Assembly: GCA_005768755.1 (NCBI GenBank)
Contig: VAFL01000003.1
Location: 62,001 to 126,000 of the forward strand
Length of the DNA stretch: 64,000 nt
DNA from: Paracoccus denitrificans
GTDB lineage: Bacteria; Pseudomonadota; Alphaproteobacteria; Rhodobacterales; Rhodobacteraceae
Direction of reading: 5' to 3'
Made by a program: the position numbers and the translations under genes. How positions within the stretch are numbered: the first letter of the stretch is position 1; every line of letters begins with the position of its first letter. Below the pieces are notes generated by a model that worked only from the letters and a program-made list of their open reading frames with translations, did not search any database and was not told the origin of the DNA. Shown here one piece after another: positions 17,629-26,941 of this stretch.

Positions 17629-18471
17629 ATGGCCATGCTGTCCCGCCGTGAAGCCCGGATATTGCCGGGATTTTCCCTTTCGCTGGGGATCACGCTGCTG
17701 TTTCTGTGCCTGATCGTGCTGTTGCCGCTGTCGGGGCTGCTGTGGCAACTGGCCCAGCTTGGGCCGGGCGACTATCTGCAGGTCATGGGGTCCGAACGCG
17801 TGCTGGTTGCGTTGCGGGTGACGATCACGGCGGCTGCGGCGGCGACGGTGCTGAACGGGGTTTTCGGCGTCATCATCGCCTGGGTGCTGACGCGGTACCG
17901 CTTTCCGGGCCGCGGCATCGCCGACGCGCTTGTCGATCTGCCTTTCGCGCTGCCGACGGCGGTGGCGGGCATTGCGCTTGTGGCGCTTTACGACAAGTCG
18001 GGCTGGCTGGGCGGCATTCTGGACAGCATGGGCCTGCAGGTCGCCTATACATGGTGGGGGATCGTGGTGGCCATGACCTTCACCTCGATCCCGTTCGCGG
18101 TCCGCGCCATTCAGCCCGCGATCGAGGAACTGGACCCGGCCGAGGAAGCCGCCGCGCTGACCCTGGGCGCCAGCCGGCCGCAACTGTTCTTCCGCGTGCT
18201 GCTGCGCCCGCTGATGCCGTCGATCCTGACCGGGGTCGGGTTGTCCTTCGTCCGTTCGCTTGGTGAGTTCGGGGCGGTGATCTTCATCGCCGGGAACCTG
18301 CCCTACAAGACGGAAATCGCCTCGCTTCTGATCCTGATCCGGCTGGACGAATTCGATTATCCTGCGGCGGCGGCCATTGCGGGCACGCTTCTGGCCCTGT
18401 CGCTGGTTCTGCTGGTCATCATCAACGTGGCGCAGAACCGCCTGCAATCCTATCTGCGGACGGAGGTCTAG
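17629..18471 (+). CDS. cysT: Sulfate ABC transporter permease CysT
   Basis: A 280-residue inner-membrane permease with about six helices and the binding-protein-dependent transport loop (EEAAALTLGASRPQLFFRVLLRPL). The start at the ATG at 17629 follows AAGG; the frame opens 17 codons earlier inside the intercistronic hairpin, which is unlikely. With CysW it forms the sulfate channel. It is separated from cysW by only four bases. Confidence 0.92.
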   Translation: MAMLSRREARILPGFSLSLGITLLFLCLIVLLPLSGLLWQLAQLGPGDYLQVMGSERVLVALRVTITAAAAATVLNGVFGVIIAWVLTRYRFPGRGIADALVDLPFALPTAVAGIALVALYDKSGWLGGILDSMGLQVAYTWWGIVVAMTFTSIPFAVRAIQPAIEELDPAEEAAALTLGASRPQLFFRVLLRPLMPSILTGVGLSFVRSLGEFGAVIFIAGNLPYKTEIASLLILIRLDEFDYPAAAAIAGTLLALSLVLLVIINVAQNRLQSYLRTEV

Positions 18472-18475
18472 GGCC

Positions 18476-19279
18476 ATGCTGCGACGCATCCTGATCGGGC
18501 TTGCACTGGCCTTTCTGGGCATCATGGTGCTGCTGCCGCTGATCGCCATTTTCCACCGCGCCTTTGCCGAAGGCGCTGCCGCCTATGCCGCAGCCATATT
18601 GGAGCCGGAGACACTGGCCGCGATCCGGCTGACCGTGATCGCGGCACTGATCGTTGTGCCGGTGAACATAGTCTTCGGCACTGCCGCCGCGTGGCTGGTC
18701 GCGCGGTATCGCTTCTGGGGGCGCCGCGCGCTGCTGATCCTGATCGAGCTGCCATTCGCGATGTCGCCCATCGTGGTGGGGCTGTGCTTCTTGCTGATCT
18801 ACGGCGCTTACGGTCCCGTGGGCGCGCTGCTGGAACCTTTCGGCATCCAGCTGATGTTCAACCTGATCGGCATCGTCCTCGTCTCTCTTTTCGTGACCTG
18901 CCCCTTTGTCATGCGGGAAATCCTGCCGGTGCTGATGGTCAGCGGCGAGGATGAGGAAAAGGCCGCGCTGACGCTTGGCGCGAATGGCTGGCAGGTCTTT
19001 CGCTATGTCGTGCTTCCCAATATCTCATGGGGGCTGGCTTATGGCACGATGCTGACGATGGCGCGTGCGATGGGCGAATTCGGGGCGGTCAGCGTCGTAT
19101 CCGGCGCGATCCGGGGCAGGACCATGACATTGCCCCTTCAGATCGAGCTGCTTTACAACGACTACAACGCAACCGGCGCCTTTGCCGCCGCCACGGTGCT
19201 GACCGCGCTTGCGCTTGTCACGCTGATCATCCGTGCCGTGCTGAACCGGTTCGGCCCGGCAAAAGAGGTCCATTCATGA
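18476..19279 (+). CDS. cysW: Sulfate ABC transporter permease CysW
   Basis: The 267-residue second permease has the transport-loop motif EEKAALTLGANGWQVFRYVVLP and the CysW-type end GRTMTLPLQIELLYNDYNATGAF. The ATG at 18476 lies just behind the cysT stop. Its stop overlaps the cysA start by ATGA. Confidence 0.93.
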   Translation: MLRRILIGLALAFLGIMVLLPLIAIFHRAFAEGAAAYAAAILEPETLAAIRLTVIAALIVVPVNIVFGTAAAWLVARYRFWGRRALLILIELPFAMSPIVVGLCFLLIYGAYGPVGALLEPFGIQLMFNLIGIVLVSLFVTCPFVMREILPVLMVSGEDEEKAALTLGANGWQVFRYVVLPNISWGLAYGTMLTMARAMGEFGAVSVVSGAIRGRTMTLPLQIELLYNDYNATGAFAAATVLTALALVTLIIRAVLNRFGPAKEVHS

Positions 19280-20001
19280 CGCTGGAAGTCCAGGATATCT
19301 ACAAATCCATCGGCGAGACCGACATCCTGAAAGGGGTGTCGCTGAGCGTTGGGGCGGGCGAATTCGTGGCCCTGCTGGGGCCGTCGGGTTCTGGCAAGAC
19401 GACGCTTCTGAATATCATCGCGGGGCTGGCCCATGCCGACCGTGGGCGGCTGGTTCTGGATGGTGAAGACATCACCACGCTGCCGGCCGGCAAGCGCCAT
19501 TTCGGCATGGTCTTCCAGAATTACGCATTGTTCCGGCACATGACCGTTGCCGATAACGTTGGCTTCGGGCTGAAGGTGATGCCGGGTGGCGGCCGCCCCT
19601 CGCGCAGCGAGATTGACGCACGTGTCGCCGAGTTGCTGGAGATGGTCGAACTGCCGGACCTCGCCGACCGGTTTCCTGCGCAACTGTCTGGCGGTCAGCG
19701 TCAGCGGGTGGCGATGGCGCGCGCGCTGGCGATCAGGCCGCGTCTGCTTCTGATGGACGAACCTTTCAGCGCGCTGGATACGCAGGTGCGCCATTCCCTG
19801 CGCGGAGAGGTTCGCGACCTGCAGCGCAAGGCGGGCGTTGCCGCGATCATGGTCACCCATGACCGGGGAGAGGCATGGGCGCTTGCCGACCGCATCGCGG
19901 TGATGGATCACGGCAGGATCGTGCAGTTCGACCGCCCCGAAGTGCTGGCCGAAAACCCTGCGACCGAGGCCGTCAGCAGCCTTGTCGAAGGGCTGGAGTG
20001 A
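19276..20001 (+). CDS. cysA: Sulfate ABC transporter ATP-binding protein CysA, short form
   Basis: An ABC ATPase of 241 residues: Walker A GPSGSGKTT at residues 35-43, Q-loop VFQNYALF, signature LSGGQRQR, Walker B LLLMDEP and the switch His in MVTHD. Typical CysA proteins are about 350 residues because of a C-terminal regulatory/TOBE-like domain, which is absent here. It energises sulfate import with CysT and CysW. Confidence 0.92.
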   Translation: MTLEVQDIYKSIGETDILKGVSLSVGAGEFVALLGPSGSGKTTLLNIIAGLAHADRGRLVLDGEDITTLPAGKRHFGMVFQNYALFRHMTVADNVGFGLKVMPGGGRPSRSEIDARVAELLEMVELPDLADRFPAQLSGGQRQRVAMARALAIRPRLLLMDEPFSALDTQVRHSLRGEVRDLQRKAGVAAIMVTHDRGEAWALADRIAVMDHGRIVQFDRPEVLAENPATEAVSSLVEGLE

Positions 20002-20146
20002 TCGGGCGAGGCGATGCGCAGATTAACCCGGCTTTTCAAGGCTGCGACGACGGTTTGCGCTGTCCGGGAAGGCAGGGCATAAGAAGGGCGCAGCTGCCCG
20101 GACCGGGCTGCGAAGCGGACGCAGACAGGCGGGGACGAACGCGACG

Positions 20147-21022
20147 ATGACGAGACTGACTTTCTTCTATATCGTCGAACCCCCGGATTATCAGATCATG
20201 GCCTGCACGCTGCTCGCCTCGATCCGGGCGTATTTCGGCGATGATGTCGCGGCTATCGGCTATTGCCCCGAGCATCGGATGGATGAACTTCATCCCGCCG
20301 TGTTCAAGGCGCACGAGATGATGGGTGCCGAGATCCGGGGGATGCGCACGGAAGGGATGTGGGACGAGCCTTATCCGCATGGCAACAAGATCATCGCTTC
20401 GATCCAGCCGCGCGACAGCGAGTATTCGGCGTTCATCGACAGCGATGTAATGTTCTTGCGGCCGAACAGCCCCGACAACCTGATCAGGCAGGGCCATGTG
20501 ACCTGCTCTCTTGCCGCGTCGATGGTCTGGGCTGAACAGTCGATCTGGGACGATGTTTACGGCGCGTTCGACATGCCGGTTCCGACCGAACGGGTCAACC
20601 TGATGCGGCGCGGGAAGAACAAGGTGCCCTATTACAGTTCGGGCTTCGTGGTTTTCCCCGAAAACGGCACCCCCGCCGGCCGGTTCCCCGATGTGTGGTA
20701 TGACACCGCCCGCCAGTTGGACCGGGTCGAAGCGATCCCGAAGCGCCGACCCTATCTGGACCAGATCAGCCTGCCCGTCGCCATCCGGCGGGCCGGTCTT
20801 GGCTGGAACGAACTGCCCGAGGCGCAGCACTTCATTCTTGGCGGCAAGATGCGCAAGAAGCCCTTGCCGACAGACCGCGATATCTACACCGTTCATTACC
20901 GCGATCTGAAGCTGTTGCGAGAAACCGGCCTGCGCAAGGTCGGGCAGGAAGTCCTGCACAGCCAGACAGGGGTATCCTATGTCCGCCGGCTGGTTCCCGA
21001 TGACGGCGGGGCCGGGGAATAG
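20147..21022 (+). CDS. Glycosyltransferase-like protein of unknown specificity
   Basis: A 291-residue cytoplasmic protein. The start TFFYIVEPPDYQIMACTLLASIRAYFG followed by FIDSDVMFLRP (a DxD motif, about residue 100) resembles the Rossmann-like GT-A fold of GT8-type transferases. The middle has SSGFVVFPENG and YLDQISLPVAI, as in proteins of that fold. No signal peptide or membrane helix is visible. It stands alone between cysA and a terminator; donor and acceptor sugars are unknown. Confidence 0.6.
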   Translation: MTRLTFFYIVEPPDYQIMACTLLASIRAYFGDDVAAIGYCPEHRMDELHPAVFKAHEMMGAEIRGMRTEGMWDEPYPHGNKIIASIQPRDSEYSAFIDSDVMFLRPNSPDNLIRQGHVTCSLAASMVWAEQSIWDDVYGAFDMPVPTERVNLMRRGKNKVPYYSSGFVVFPENGTPAGRFPDVWYDTARQLDRVEAIPKRRPYLDQISLPVAIRRAGLGWNELPEAQHFILGGKMRKKPLPTDRDIYTVHYRDLKLLRETGLRKVGQEVLHSQTGVSYVRRLVPDDGGAGE

Positions 21023-21038
21023 TCGCGGGCCGAAGTGA

Positions 21039-21065
21039 AAAGTCCCCGCAATGCGCGGGGACTTT
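21039..21065. terminator. Bidirectional intrinsic terminator
   Basis: The stem AAAGTCCCCGC / GCGGGGACTTT with a 5-base loop sits between the convergent glycosyltransferase-like and phytase-like genes. The minus strand ends in TTTT; the plus strand runs TTTCGTCTTT. Confidence 0.8.
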
Positions 21066-21090
21066 CGTCTTTCGCCTTTCGCGGGACGGA

Positions 21091-23247
21091 TCAGTCCAGC
21101 CTGAAAGACCAGAAAAGCGTCTCGCCCGAGGCATCGTCGACGCCGTCATTGTCCGTCACCATCCAGACCGTGCCGTCATCAGCGATTGCCATGCCCTCGA
21201 CCTTGTCCTGCACATAGCCGTTCCACTTGCGCAGATCCGGGATCAGGTCGCGGACCGTTTCCTTTTCGACAACCGGAAGATCGCCGTCCAGGGGCGCAAA
21301 GGCCAGATCGGCAAGCGGCACGCGGGTCACGGATTTCAGCGTTGCCGCATCGCCGATCAGGTTATCACGCTCGATCAGGTACAGATGATCGCCGTGCAGG
21401 GCCAGTTCCGACAATCCGACCCAGCCGTCGCCCTTATCCAGCGGATAGCGGACGCCGGTCCATTGGTTGTTTTCCGGATCGAGCTGCAGAATCTTCGCCT
21501 GCCCGTCGGGATCGTCGCCCCATTCGCGCTGCACCGCCAGCAACAGCTTGCCATCCGAAACGGCGATGCCTTCGATGCCGAAGCGGGTCTCATGCGCGGA
21601 CAACTCGTCCGGGATGCCATATTCCTGCGTGATCGCGCCATCGGGTGACACATGCATCACCGCATGTGCCAGCCCCTTTTCGGTGTTCCCTTCCGAGGCA
21701 AGCCAGAACCCCCCGTCGCCATCCGTGGCAATCGCCTCCAGATCCAGGTTTTCGGCGGTCTGGCCGTCGCGGGTCACCAACGTCTTGGCGACGATGACCG
21801 CGGGCTGGGCCGAGGTGTCGATGGTATAGATTGCCGGTGCGCCGCCGTAAGCACTGTCGCTGACCGCATAAAGCCTGCCGGGTTCTGTCGGATCGGTGGC
21901 AAGACCTGACAATGCGCCCCAGCCGGTGACATCGTCGGCGGCTGTGATCGTTGGATAGGCCGGGGCCGCATCGTGGCGTTCATAGATCATGACATGCGCG
22001 CGCGCGGCGCCGTCTTCGCCCAGATCCGTTTCATTGGCGGTGGCGAACAGGTTGCGACCGGGAATCGCGACCAGTCCTTCCGGTCCGATTCCCGACGGCA
22101 GCGCCTGCACCAGTTCTGGTGCGGCCGGGTCGGTCACGTCGAAAACAAACACCACGCTGCCGCGTTCCGAGGCGACGAAGATCAGCGGCTGGTCGTCGTA
22201 TCGTGCGAAGATGACTGCCTCCGGCTCTCCGCCCTTCTTGCCCGAGCGGCCTTCGGGATAGTGCCCGATCCGCATCAGCTCTCGGTCAAGCAGGTTGCCG
22301 CTGTCGTAGACGACGCTTCCGTCACGGGTCCAGATGGTGAAGCCGCGGCTGCCGCCCTGCCAATCGCCTTCATTGGCCGTGACGAAATGTTCGTCGTCGA
22401 TCCATGCCACGGCATCCGGCTCTCTCGAGAGGTCGGCCAGACTGCCGGCTGTGTCGATCCTGCCGTCGTCTTCCGTGTCGATGCCGTCCAGATCTATGCT
22501 GCCGGCGCTGAAATGGCTGGCGATTTCACCGTCGGCGCCGATCACCGCGATATGGTTGTTTTCCTGCAATGTCACGACGATGTCGCCGGCCGGGTTGAAG
22601 GCCAGGAATTCCGGCTCCGGGTCTTCTGGCGCAACCTCGGCAAGGCCGGTGAGGTCGATCACCTGTTTCGCGTCGCAATCGACCGCGCCATCGGTCAGTG
22701 GCAACCTGACCACGAAGCCTGCCGGCATCTGCGGCAGGGCGCCGTCATTCATATCCTCGTCGCGTTCGTTTTCGATCGCGATGGCGATCATGTCGCCGGA
22801 CGGGGACAGCGCCACGCTGTCCGGTTGACCGCCCAGATCGCAGCTGGCGATCACCTGCCCGCTGGCCAGATCGACACTGCGCAAGGCGCCGGACGGCTGC
22901 GTGAAGGATTCCGAGGTGTTGACGCCGACGAACGCGGTTGCGCCCCTGACCACAGTGGTCGTCGGCTCTCCCTCCATGTCGGTTTTGCCAAGCGGTTGCG
23001 GATCGCGCGGGTCGGTGATGTCGATCATGCCGATCACGCCAAGCGGGCTGTCGGAATAGATCAGCCGGGTGCCGTCTTCGGTCACCGCCATGATCTCGGC
23101 CGAGGTGGGGCGCTGCTTGTCCTCGCCCTCTGCCATGTTTCCGACAGTGGCAAAGGTCGCGATCCGATCAAAGGATGGGGCGGCTATGGCGGGAAGGGAA
23201 GCGGCTAGCGCCAGGGTGGAAGTCAGGGTCAATCGTATCAGCATCAC
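21091..23247 (-). CDS. Secreted beta-propeller / phytase-like esterase domain protein
   Basis: A 718-residue exported protein with a signal peptide (LALAASLPAIAA). The first ~430 residues look like a beta-propeller (repeated VALSPSGDMIAIA, FLAFNPAGDIVV, PEGLVAIPGRN blades). The last ~280 match the esterase-like-activity-of-phytase family: LSGLATDPTEPGRLYAVSD, NLDLEAIATDGDGGFWLASE, RFGIEGIAV and KVEGMAIADDGTVWMVTDND. Asp/Glu clusters suggest calcium binding. Substrate is unknown. It lies 127 bp behind rhaI on the same strand but is probably transcribed on its own. Confidence 0.8.
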   Translation of the reverse strand: MMLIRLTLTSTLALAASLPAIAAPSFDRIATFATVGNMAEGEDKQRPTSAEIMAVTEDGTRLIYSDSPLGVIGMIDITDPRDPQPLGKTDMEGEPTTTVVRGATAFVGVNTSESFTQPSGALRSVDLASGQVIASCDLGGQPDSVALSPSGDMIAIAIENERDEDMNDGALPQMPAGFVVRLPLTDGAVDCDAKQVIDLTGLAEVAPEDPEPEFLAFNPAGDIVVTLQENNHIAVIGADGEIASHFSAGSIDLDGIDTEDDGRIDTAGSLADLSREPDAVAWIDDEHFVTANEGDWQGGSRGFTIWTRDGSVVYDSGNLLDRELMRIGHYPEGRSGKKGGEPEAVIFARYDDQPLIFVASERGSVVFVFDVTDPAAPELVQALPSGIGPEGLVAIPGRNLFATANETDLGEDGAARAHVMIYERHDAAPAYPTITAADDVTGWGALSGLATDPTEPGRLYAVSDSAYGGAPAIYTIDTSAQPAVIVAKTLVTRDGQTAENLDLEAIATDGDGGFWLASEGNTEKGLAHAVMHVSPDGAITQEYGIPDELSAHETRFGIEGIAVSDGKLLLAVQREWGDDPDGQAKILQLDPENNQWTGVRYPLDKGDGWVGLSELALHGDHLYLIERDNLIGDAATLKSVTRVPLADLAFAPLDGDLPVVEKETVRDLIPDLRKWNGYVQDKVEGMAIADDGTVWMVTDNDGVDDASGETLFWSFRLD

Positions 23248-23374
23248 GTCACCAGCAGAATTCAGACGCGCGATGCTTCGCGAGGGTTCATGTCATCGCT
23301 ATGTCGGCCCTGCGACATGTTGATGACATTCGCCAATGCCTGCCCTGCGGCATCTATCCCCGGCGCGGTTCGCC

Positions 23375-24649
23375 TTAGACGATGCCGCCGCCACCGCCAG
23401 TCGATTTCGGGCGCTTTTCTGCGACCTGCGCGCGATAACCGGATGCGCGATAGGTGGCCACCGGGTCAATCGCCCCGCCGCTGCGCTTGCGCGCCATGGC
23501 AAGGATCGGTTCGACGTCGGTGCGAAATCCTGCGCGCAGTGTCGCCGCAGCCATCAGCGCATCGTTTTCCTGCCGGAAGCCTTCCAGCGCCGCGCGATCC
23601 ACCAGCGAGGCCTGCACATAGGCGCGCTGGATTTCGCAGGCGGAAACGATCAGGCTTTCGATGGGGTCGGTGACATTATGGCTCTGGTCGATCATATGGG
23701 CGAGGTTCAGGCCGGGGGTATCCTCCAGCTCGACCAGCTCGTTGAAGACCAGGAACAGCCTGAATGGGTCAATGGTGCCGCTGTCCAGATCGTCATCGCC
23801 ATATTTGCTGTCGTTGAAATGGAAGCCGCCCAGCTTGCCCGCACGGATCAGGCGGGCGACGATCATCTCGATATTCACGTTGGGCGCGTGATGGCCCAGA
23901 TCGACAAGGCATTGCGCCTTTTCGCCCAGTTCTTGCGCGATCATCAGGCTGGTGCCCCAGTCCTGCACGACCGTCGAATAGAAAGCGGGTTCATAGATCT
24001 TGTGTTCGGAGAAGATCCGCCAGTCCTCGGGCAGCTTCGCATAGACGGCTTTCATCGAGTCCAGATAGCGGTCGAACTGTTTCGACAGCGAGGTCTGGCC
24101 CGGAAAGTTCGACCCGTCGCCGATCCAGACCGTCAGCGCCTTCGAGCCGATTTTCTCGCCGATCTCGATGCATTCGATATTGTGCGCGATGGCCTGCTGG
24201 CGGGTCGCTGCATCGACATGCGAGAGAGAGCCGTATTTGTAGCTGAGCGGATGATCCGCGTGATCCTGAAAGGTGTTCGAGTTCATGGCGTCGAAGCCAA
24301 GGCCCTGTTCCTCGGCCTTGGCAAGCAGATCGGCCGGATCGGCCTTGTCCCAGGGAATATGCAGGCTGACCTTGGGTGTCGCGCGGGTTAATTGCTGGAT
24401 CACCCCGCAATCGTCCAGCTTGTCCATGATGCCATTGGGTTCGCCTTCGCCGGGGAAGCGGGCGAAGCGAGTGCCGCCGGTGCCGGTGCCCCAGCTGGGG
24501 ATGGCGACGCCGAAATCAGCGGCGCGGGCGGTCAGGGCTTCGATATCCACGCCGCGCCGCGACAGCCGTGTGCCCAACGCGTCGTAGTCGCTTTGCAGAT
24601 CTGCGGCGCGCTTGGCGTTCTCGGCCTCGATGATGGTCTTGTCGATCAT
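23375..24649 (-). CDS. rhaI: L-rhamnose isomerase (RhaI type)
   Basis: The ATG at 24647-24649 gives 424 residues, the length of the RhaI/Pseudomonas-type isomerase. Landmarks are GIPSWGTGTGGTRFARFPGEGEP-like SWGTGTGGTRFARFPG, LHIPWDKAD, GFDAMNSNTFQDH, IFSEHKIYEPAFYST, LVDLGHHAPNVNIE and GGFHFNDSKYGDDDL, which include the metal-binding His/Asp residues. It converts L-rhamnose to L-rhamnulose. The frame stays open far upstream into rhaD, but only this start is credible. The C-terminus ends in a Gly run. Confidence 0.94.
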   Translation of the reverse strand: MIDKTIIEAENAKRAADLQSDYDALGTRLSRRGVDIEALTARAADFGVAIPSWGTGTGGTRFARFPGEGEPNGIMDKLDDCGVIQQLTRATPKVSLHIPWDKADPADLLAKAEEQGLGFDAMNSNTFQDHADHPLSYKYGSLSHVDAATRQQAIAHNIECIEIGEKIGSKALTVWIGDGSNFPGQTSLSKQFDRYLDSMKAVYAKLPEDWRIFSEHKIYEPAFYSTVVQDWGTSLMIAQELGEKAQCLVDLGHHAPNVNIEMIVARLIRAGKLGGFHFNDSKYGDDDLDSGTIDPFRLFLVFNELVELEDTPGLNLAHMIDQSHNVTDPIESLIVSACEIQRAYVQASLVDRAALEGFRQENDALMAAATLRAGFRTDVEPILAMARKRSGGAIDPVATYRASGYRAQVAEKRPKSTGGGGGIV

Positions 24650-24654
24650 AGCGG

Positions 24655-26757
24655 TCACCGTGTGAAGGCCTGGACGTTGCCGGCGTCCACGTTGATGATG
24701 TTGCCGGTCGATTTGGCCGACAGGTCGCTGGCGAAGAAATAGATCCCCTCGGCAATATCTTCGGGCAGCACCGAGCGTTTCAGCATGGACCGCTGGCGAT
24801 ACATCTCCTCCAGCCCTTCCTTGTCGGTCTTGTAGGTCGATGCGCGCTGATCCAGCCAGTCGCCTTCCCAGATCTTCGATCCGCGCAGCACGGCGTCCGG
24901 GTTGACGACGTTGACGCGGATCCCCGCCTCGGCGCCTTCCAGTGCAAGGCAGCGCGCAAGATGGATTTCGGCAGCCTTGGCGGTGCAATAGGCGCTGGCA
25001 TTGGGGCTGGCGGCCAGCCCGTTCTTGGACGCGACGAAGATGACCGAGCCGCCGATATCCTGCGCGCGCAACATCCGGAACGCATCGCGGCTGACCAGGA
25101 AATAGCCGGTGGACAGGATGTCCATGTTCTTGTTCCACAGCGCCAGCGTCGTCTCCTCGACCGGCGAGGACGAGGCGATGCCTGCGTTCGACACGAGAAT
25201 ATCGATGCCGCCAAACTCGACCGCCGTTTCGGCGAAGGCCCGCGTGACCTGGCCTTCATCGGTGACGTTCATCTGCACGCCGCGCACCACATCCGCGCCG
25301 TGGCGGGCGGCGAAGCCTTTGGTGACCTCTTCCAGCGCGCCCGCGTCGATATCGGCCAGCATGACGCAGGCCCCTTCGCGCAGCATCCGTTCGGCCGTCG
25401 CGGCCCCGATGCCGCCCGCGCCGCCGGTGACAAGCGCGATCCGGCCGGCCAGAGATTTCGGCTTGGGCATGCGTTGCAGCTTGGCCTCTTCCAGAAGCCA
25501 GTATTCGATGTCGAACGCCTCTTGTTCCGGCAGGCCCTGATAGGTGGACACGCCGGATGCGCCGCGCATGACGTTGATGGCGTTGACGTAGAACTCGCCC
25601 GAAATCCTCGCGGTGGCCTTGTCGAGCGCGAAGGTGATCATGCCGACGCCGGGCACCAGATACACAACCGCATTCGGGTCGCGCAGGCCTGGGCTGTCGG
25701 GATGCTTGCAGCGGTCGTAATAGGCCGCGTAATCGTCGCGATAGGCGGCGACGGCATCGGGCAGGCTGGCGAGGGTGGCATCCAGATCTGGGTTGGCGGG
25801 GTCGAAATCGACGACCAGCGGCCGGATCTTGGTGCGCAGGAAGTGGTCCGGGCATGACGTGCCAAGCGGCGCCAGCTCGTCCAGCATTTTCGATCCGACG
25901 AATTCCAGCACCGCCTGCTGATCGTCGAAATGGCCGACCTTGTGGCGGTCCTTCGAGATCAGCCCACGAATGACCGGCATCAGCTTCGCGGCAATCTCGC
26001 GGCGCTGTTCGGCGGGCAGGCTGGGCCGCTTTTCACCGCCGAACGCAGCCTTGCCAGCGGTCTTTTCTGCCAGCCAGGCCGCTGCCTTGTTGATGACGTC
26101 AAGCGTGGTTTGGTAACATTCTTCGGCCGTGTCGCCCCAGGTGAACAACCCGTGGCTTTCCAGCACCGCACCCTTGGCGTCGGGGTTGTCCTTGGCGAAT
26201 TTTTCCAGCCACAGGCCCAGTTCAAAGCCGGGGCGCTTCCACGGCAGCCAGCCAATGTCGTTGCCGAAGATTTCGGCCGTCAGTTCCCTGGAATTCTCGG
26301 AAGCGGCGATGGCGATGATGGCGTCGGAATGCACGTGATCGACATGTTTGCGCGGGACGTAAGCGTGCAGCGGTGTGTCGATGCTGGCGGCGCGGGGGTT
26401 CAGGTTGAAGGTGCAATGGGGCAGGTAGCCCACCATCTCGTCCTCATGTTCCAGCCCCCGATACTTGCCCTTCAGCGCCTGCAACTTGTCCATGTAGAGC
26501 GTTGCGAAACCGTCCATCTTCATGGAGCCGATATCCCCGCCCGAGCCCTTGACCCAAAGCACCTCGACCTGATCGCCGCTTAGCGGATCGGTTTCCATCA
26601 CCTTGGCCGAGGTATTGCCGCCGCCGTAATTCGTGACCCGCTTGTCGGACCCCAGCAGATTTGACCGATACAGCAGCTTTTCCGATTCGTTCATGGATGC
26701 CGCCTTTGCGTCATCCCACAGATTTTCAAGACGATTTCCGGTGCTGGACTGGGTCAT
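24655..26757 (-). CDS. rhaD: Bifunctional rhamnulose-1-phosphate aldolase / short-chain dehydrogenase
   Basis: A 700-residue fusion. Residues ~1-400 form a class II aldolase domain (YGGGNTSAK, HCTFNLNPRAASIDTPLHAYVP, HVHSDAIIAI and ESHGLFTWG with metal-binding His). Residues ~430-700 are an SDR domain with TGGAGGIGAAT and YCTAK. The aldolase splits L-rhamnulose 1-phosphate into DHAP and L-lactaldehyde; the dehydrogenase probably oxidises the lactaldehyde. It is divergent from rhaR across a 184-bp control region and coupled to rhaI. Confidence 0.95.
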   Translation of the reverse strand: MTQSSTGNRLENLWDDAKAASMNESEKLLYRSNLLGSDKRVTNYGGGNTSAKVMETDPLSGDQVEVLWVKGSGGDIGSMKMDGFATLYMDKLQALKGKYRGLEHEDEMVGYLPHCTFNLNPRAASIDTPLHAYVPRKHVDHVHSDAIIAIAASENSRELTAEIFGNDIGWLPWKRPGFELGLWLEKFAKDNPDAKGAVLESHGLFTWGDTAEECYQTTLDVINKAAAWLAEKTAGKAAFGGEKRPSLPAEQRREIAAKLMPVIRGLISKDRHKVGHFDDQQAVLEFVGSKMLDELAPLGTSCPDHFLRTKIRPLVVDFDPANPDLDATLASLPDAVAAYRDDYAAYYDRCKHPDSPGLRDPNAVVYLVPGVGMITFALDKATARISGEFYVNAINVMRGASGVSTYQGLPEQEAFDIEYWLLEEAKLQRMPKPKSLAGRIALVTGGAGGIGAATAERMLREGACVMLADIDAGALEEVTKGFAARHGADVVRGVQMNVTDEGQVTRAFAETAVEFGGIDILVSNAGIASSSPVEETTLALWNKNMDILSTGYFLVSRDAFRMLRAQDIGGSVIFVASKNGLAASPNASAYCTAKAAEIHLARCLALEGAEAGIRVNVVNPDAVLRGSKIWEGDWLDQRASTYKTDKEGLEEMYRQRSMLKRSVLPEDIAEGIYFFASDLSAKSTGNIINVDAGNVQAFTR

Positions 26758-26826
26758 TCAAGCCTCCCTGAGCTGCGGGCGGCCGCCCGCTTTCCTGATA
26801 TCGACTACACGCCGATCTGGGCAATC

Positions 26827-26899
26827 GTCAATCAATTTCGATCACAACCGATCATTATGCAGGCGCAGAATGAGTTTCTGCGATTGAAAATGATTGACA
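26827..26899. promoter_or_regulatory. Paired inverted operators between rhaD and rhaR
   Basis: GTCAATCAATTTCGATCA on the plus strand at 26827-26844 and GTCAATCATTTTCAATCG on the minus strand at 26882-26899 agree at 15 of 18 positions. Each contains TGATTGAC read toward its own gene, so each overlaps a TTGAC(A/G) -35-like box. The simplest reading is a RhaR (DeoR family) operator pair that controls both divergent transcripts. Confidence 0.6.
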
Positions 26900-26941
26900 G
26901 TGAGCGAAGTGGGTGAAAATCTGCCGGGAAGAGGAGTGCTT

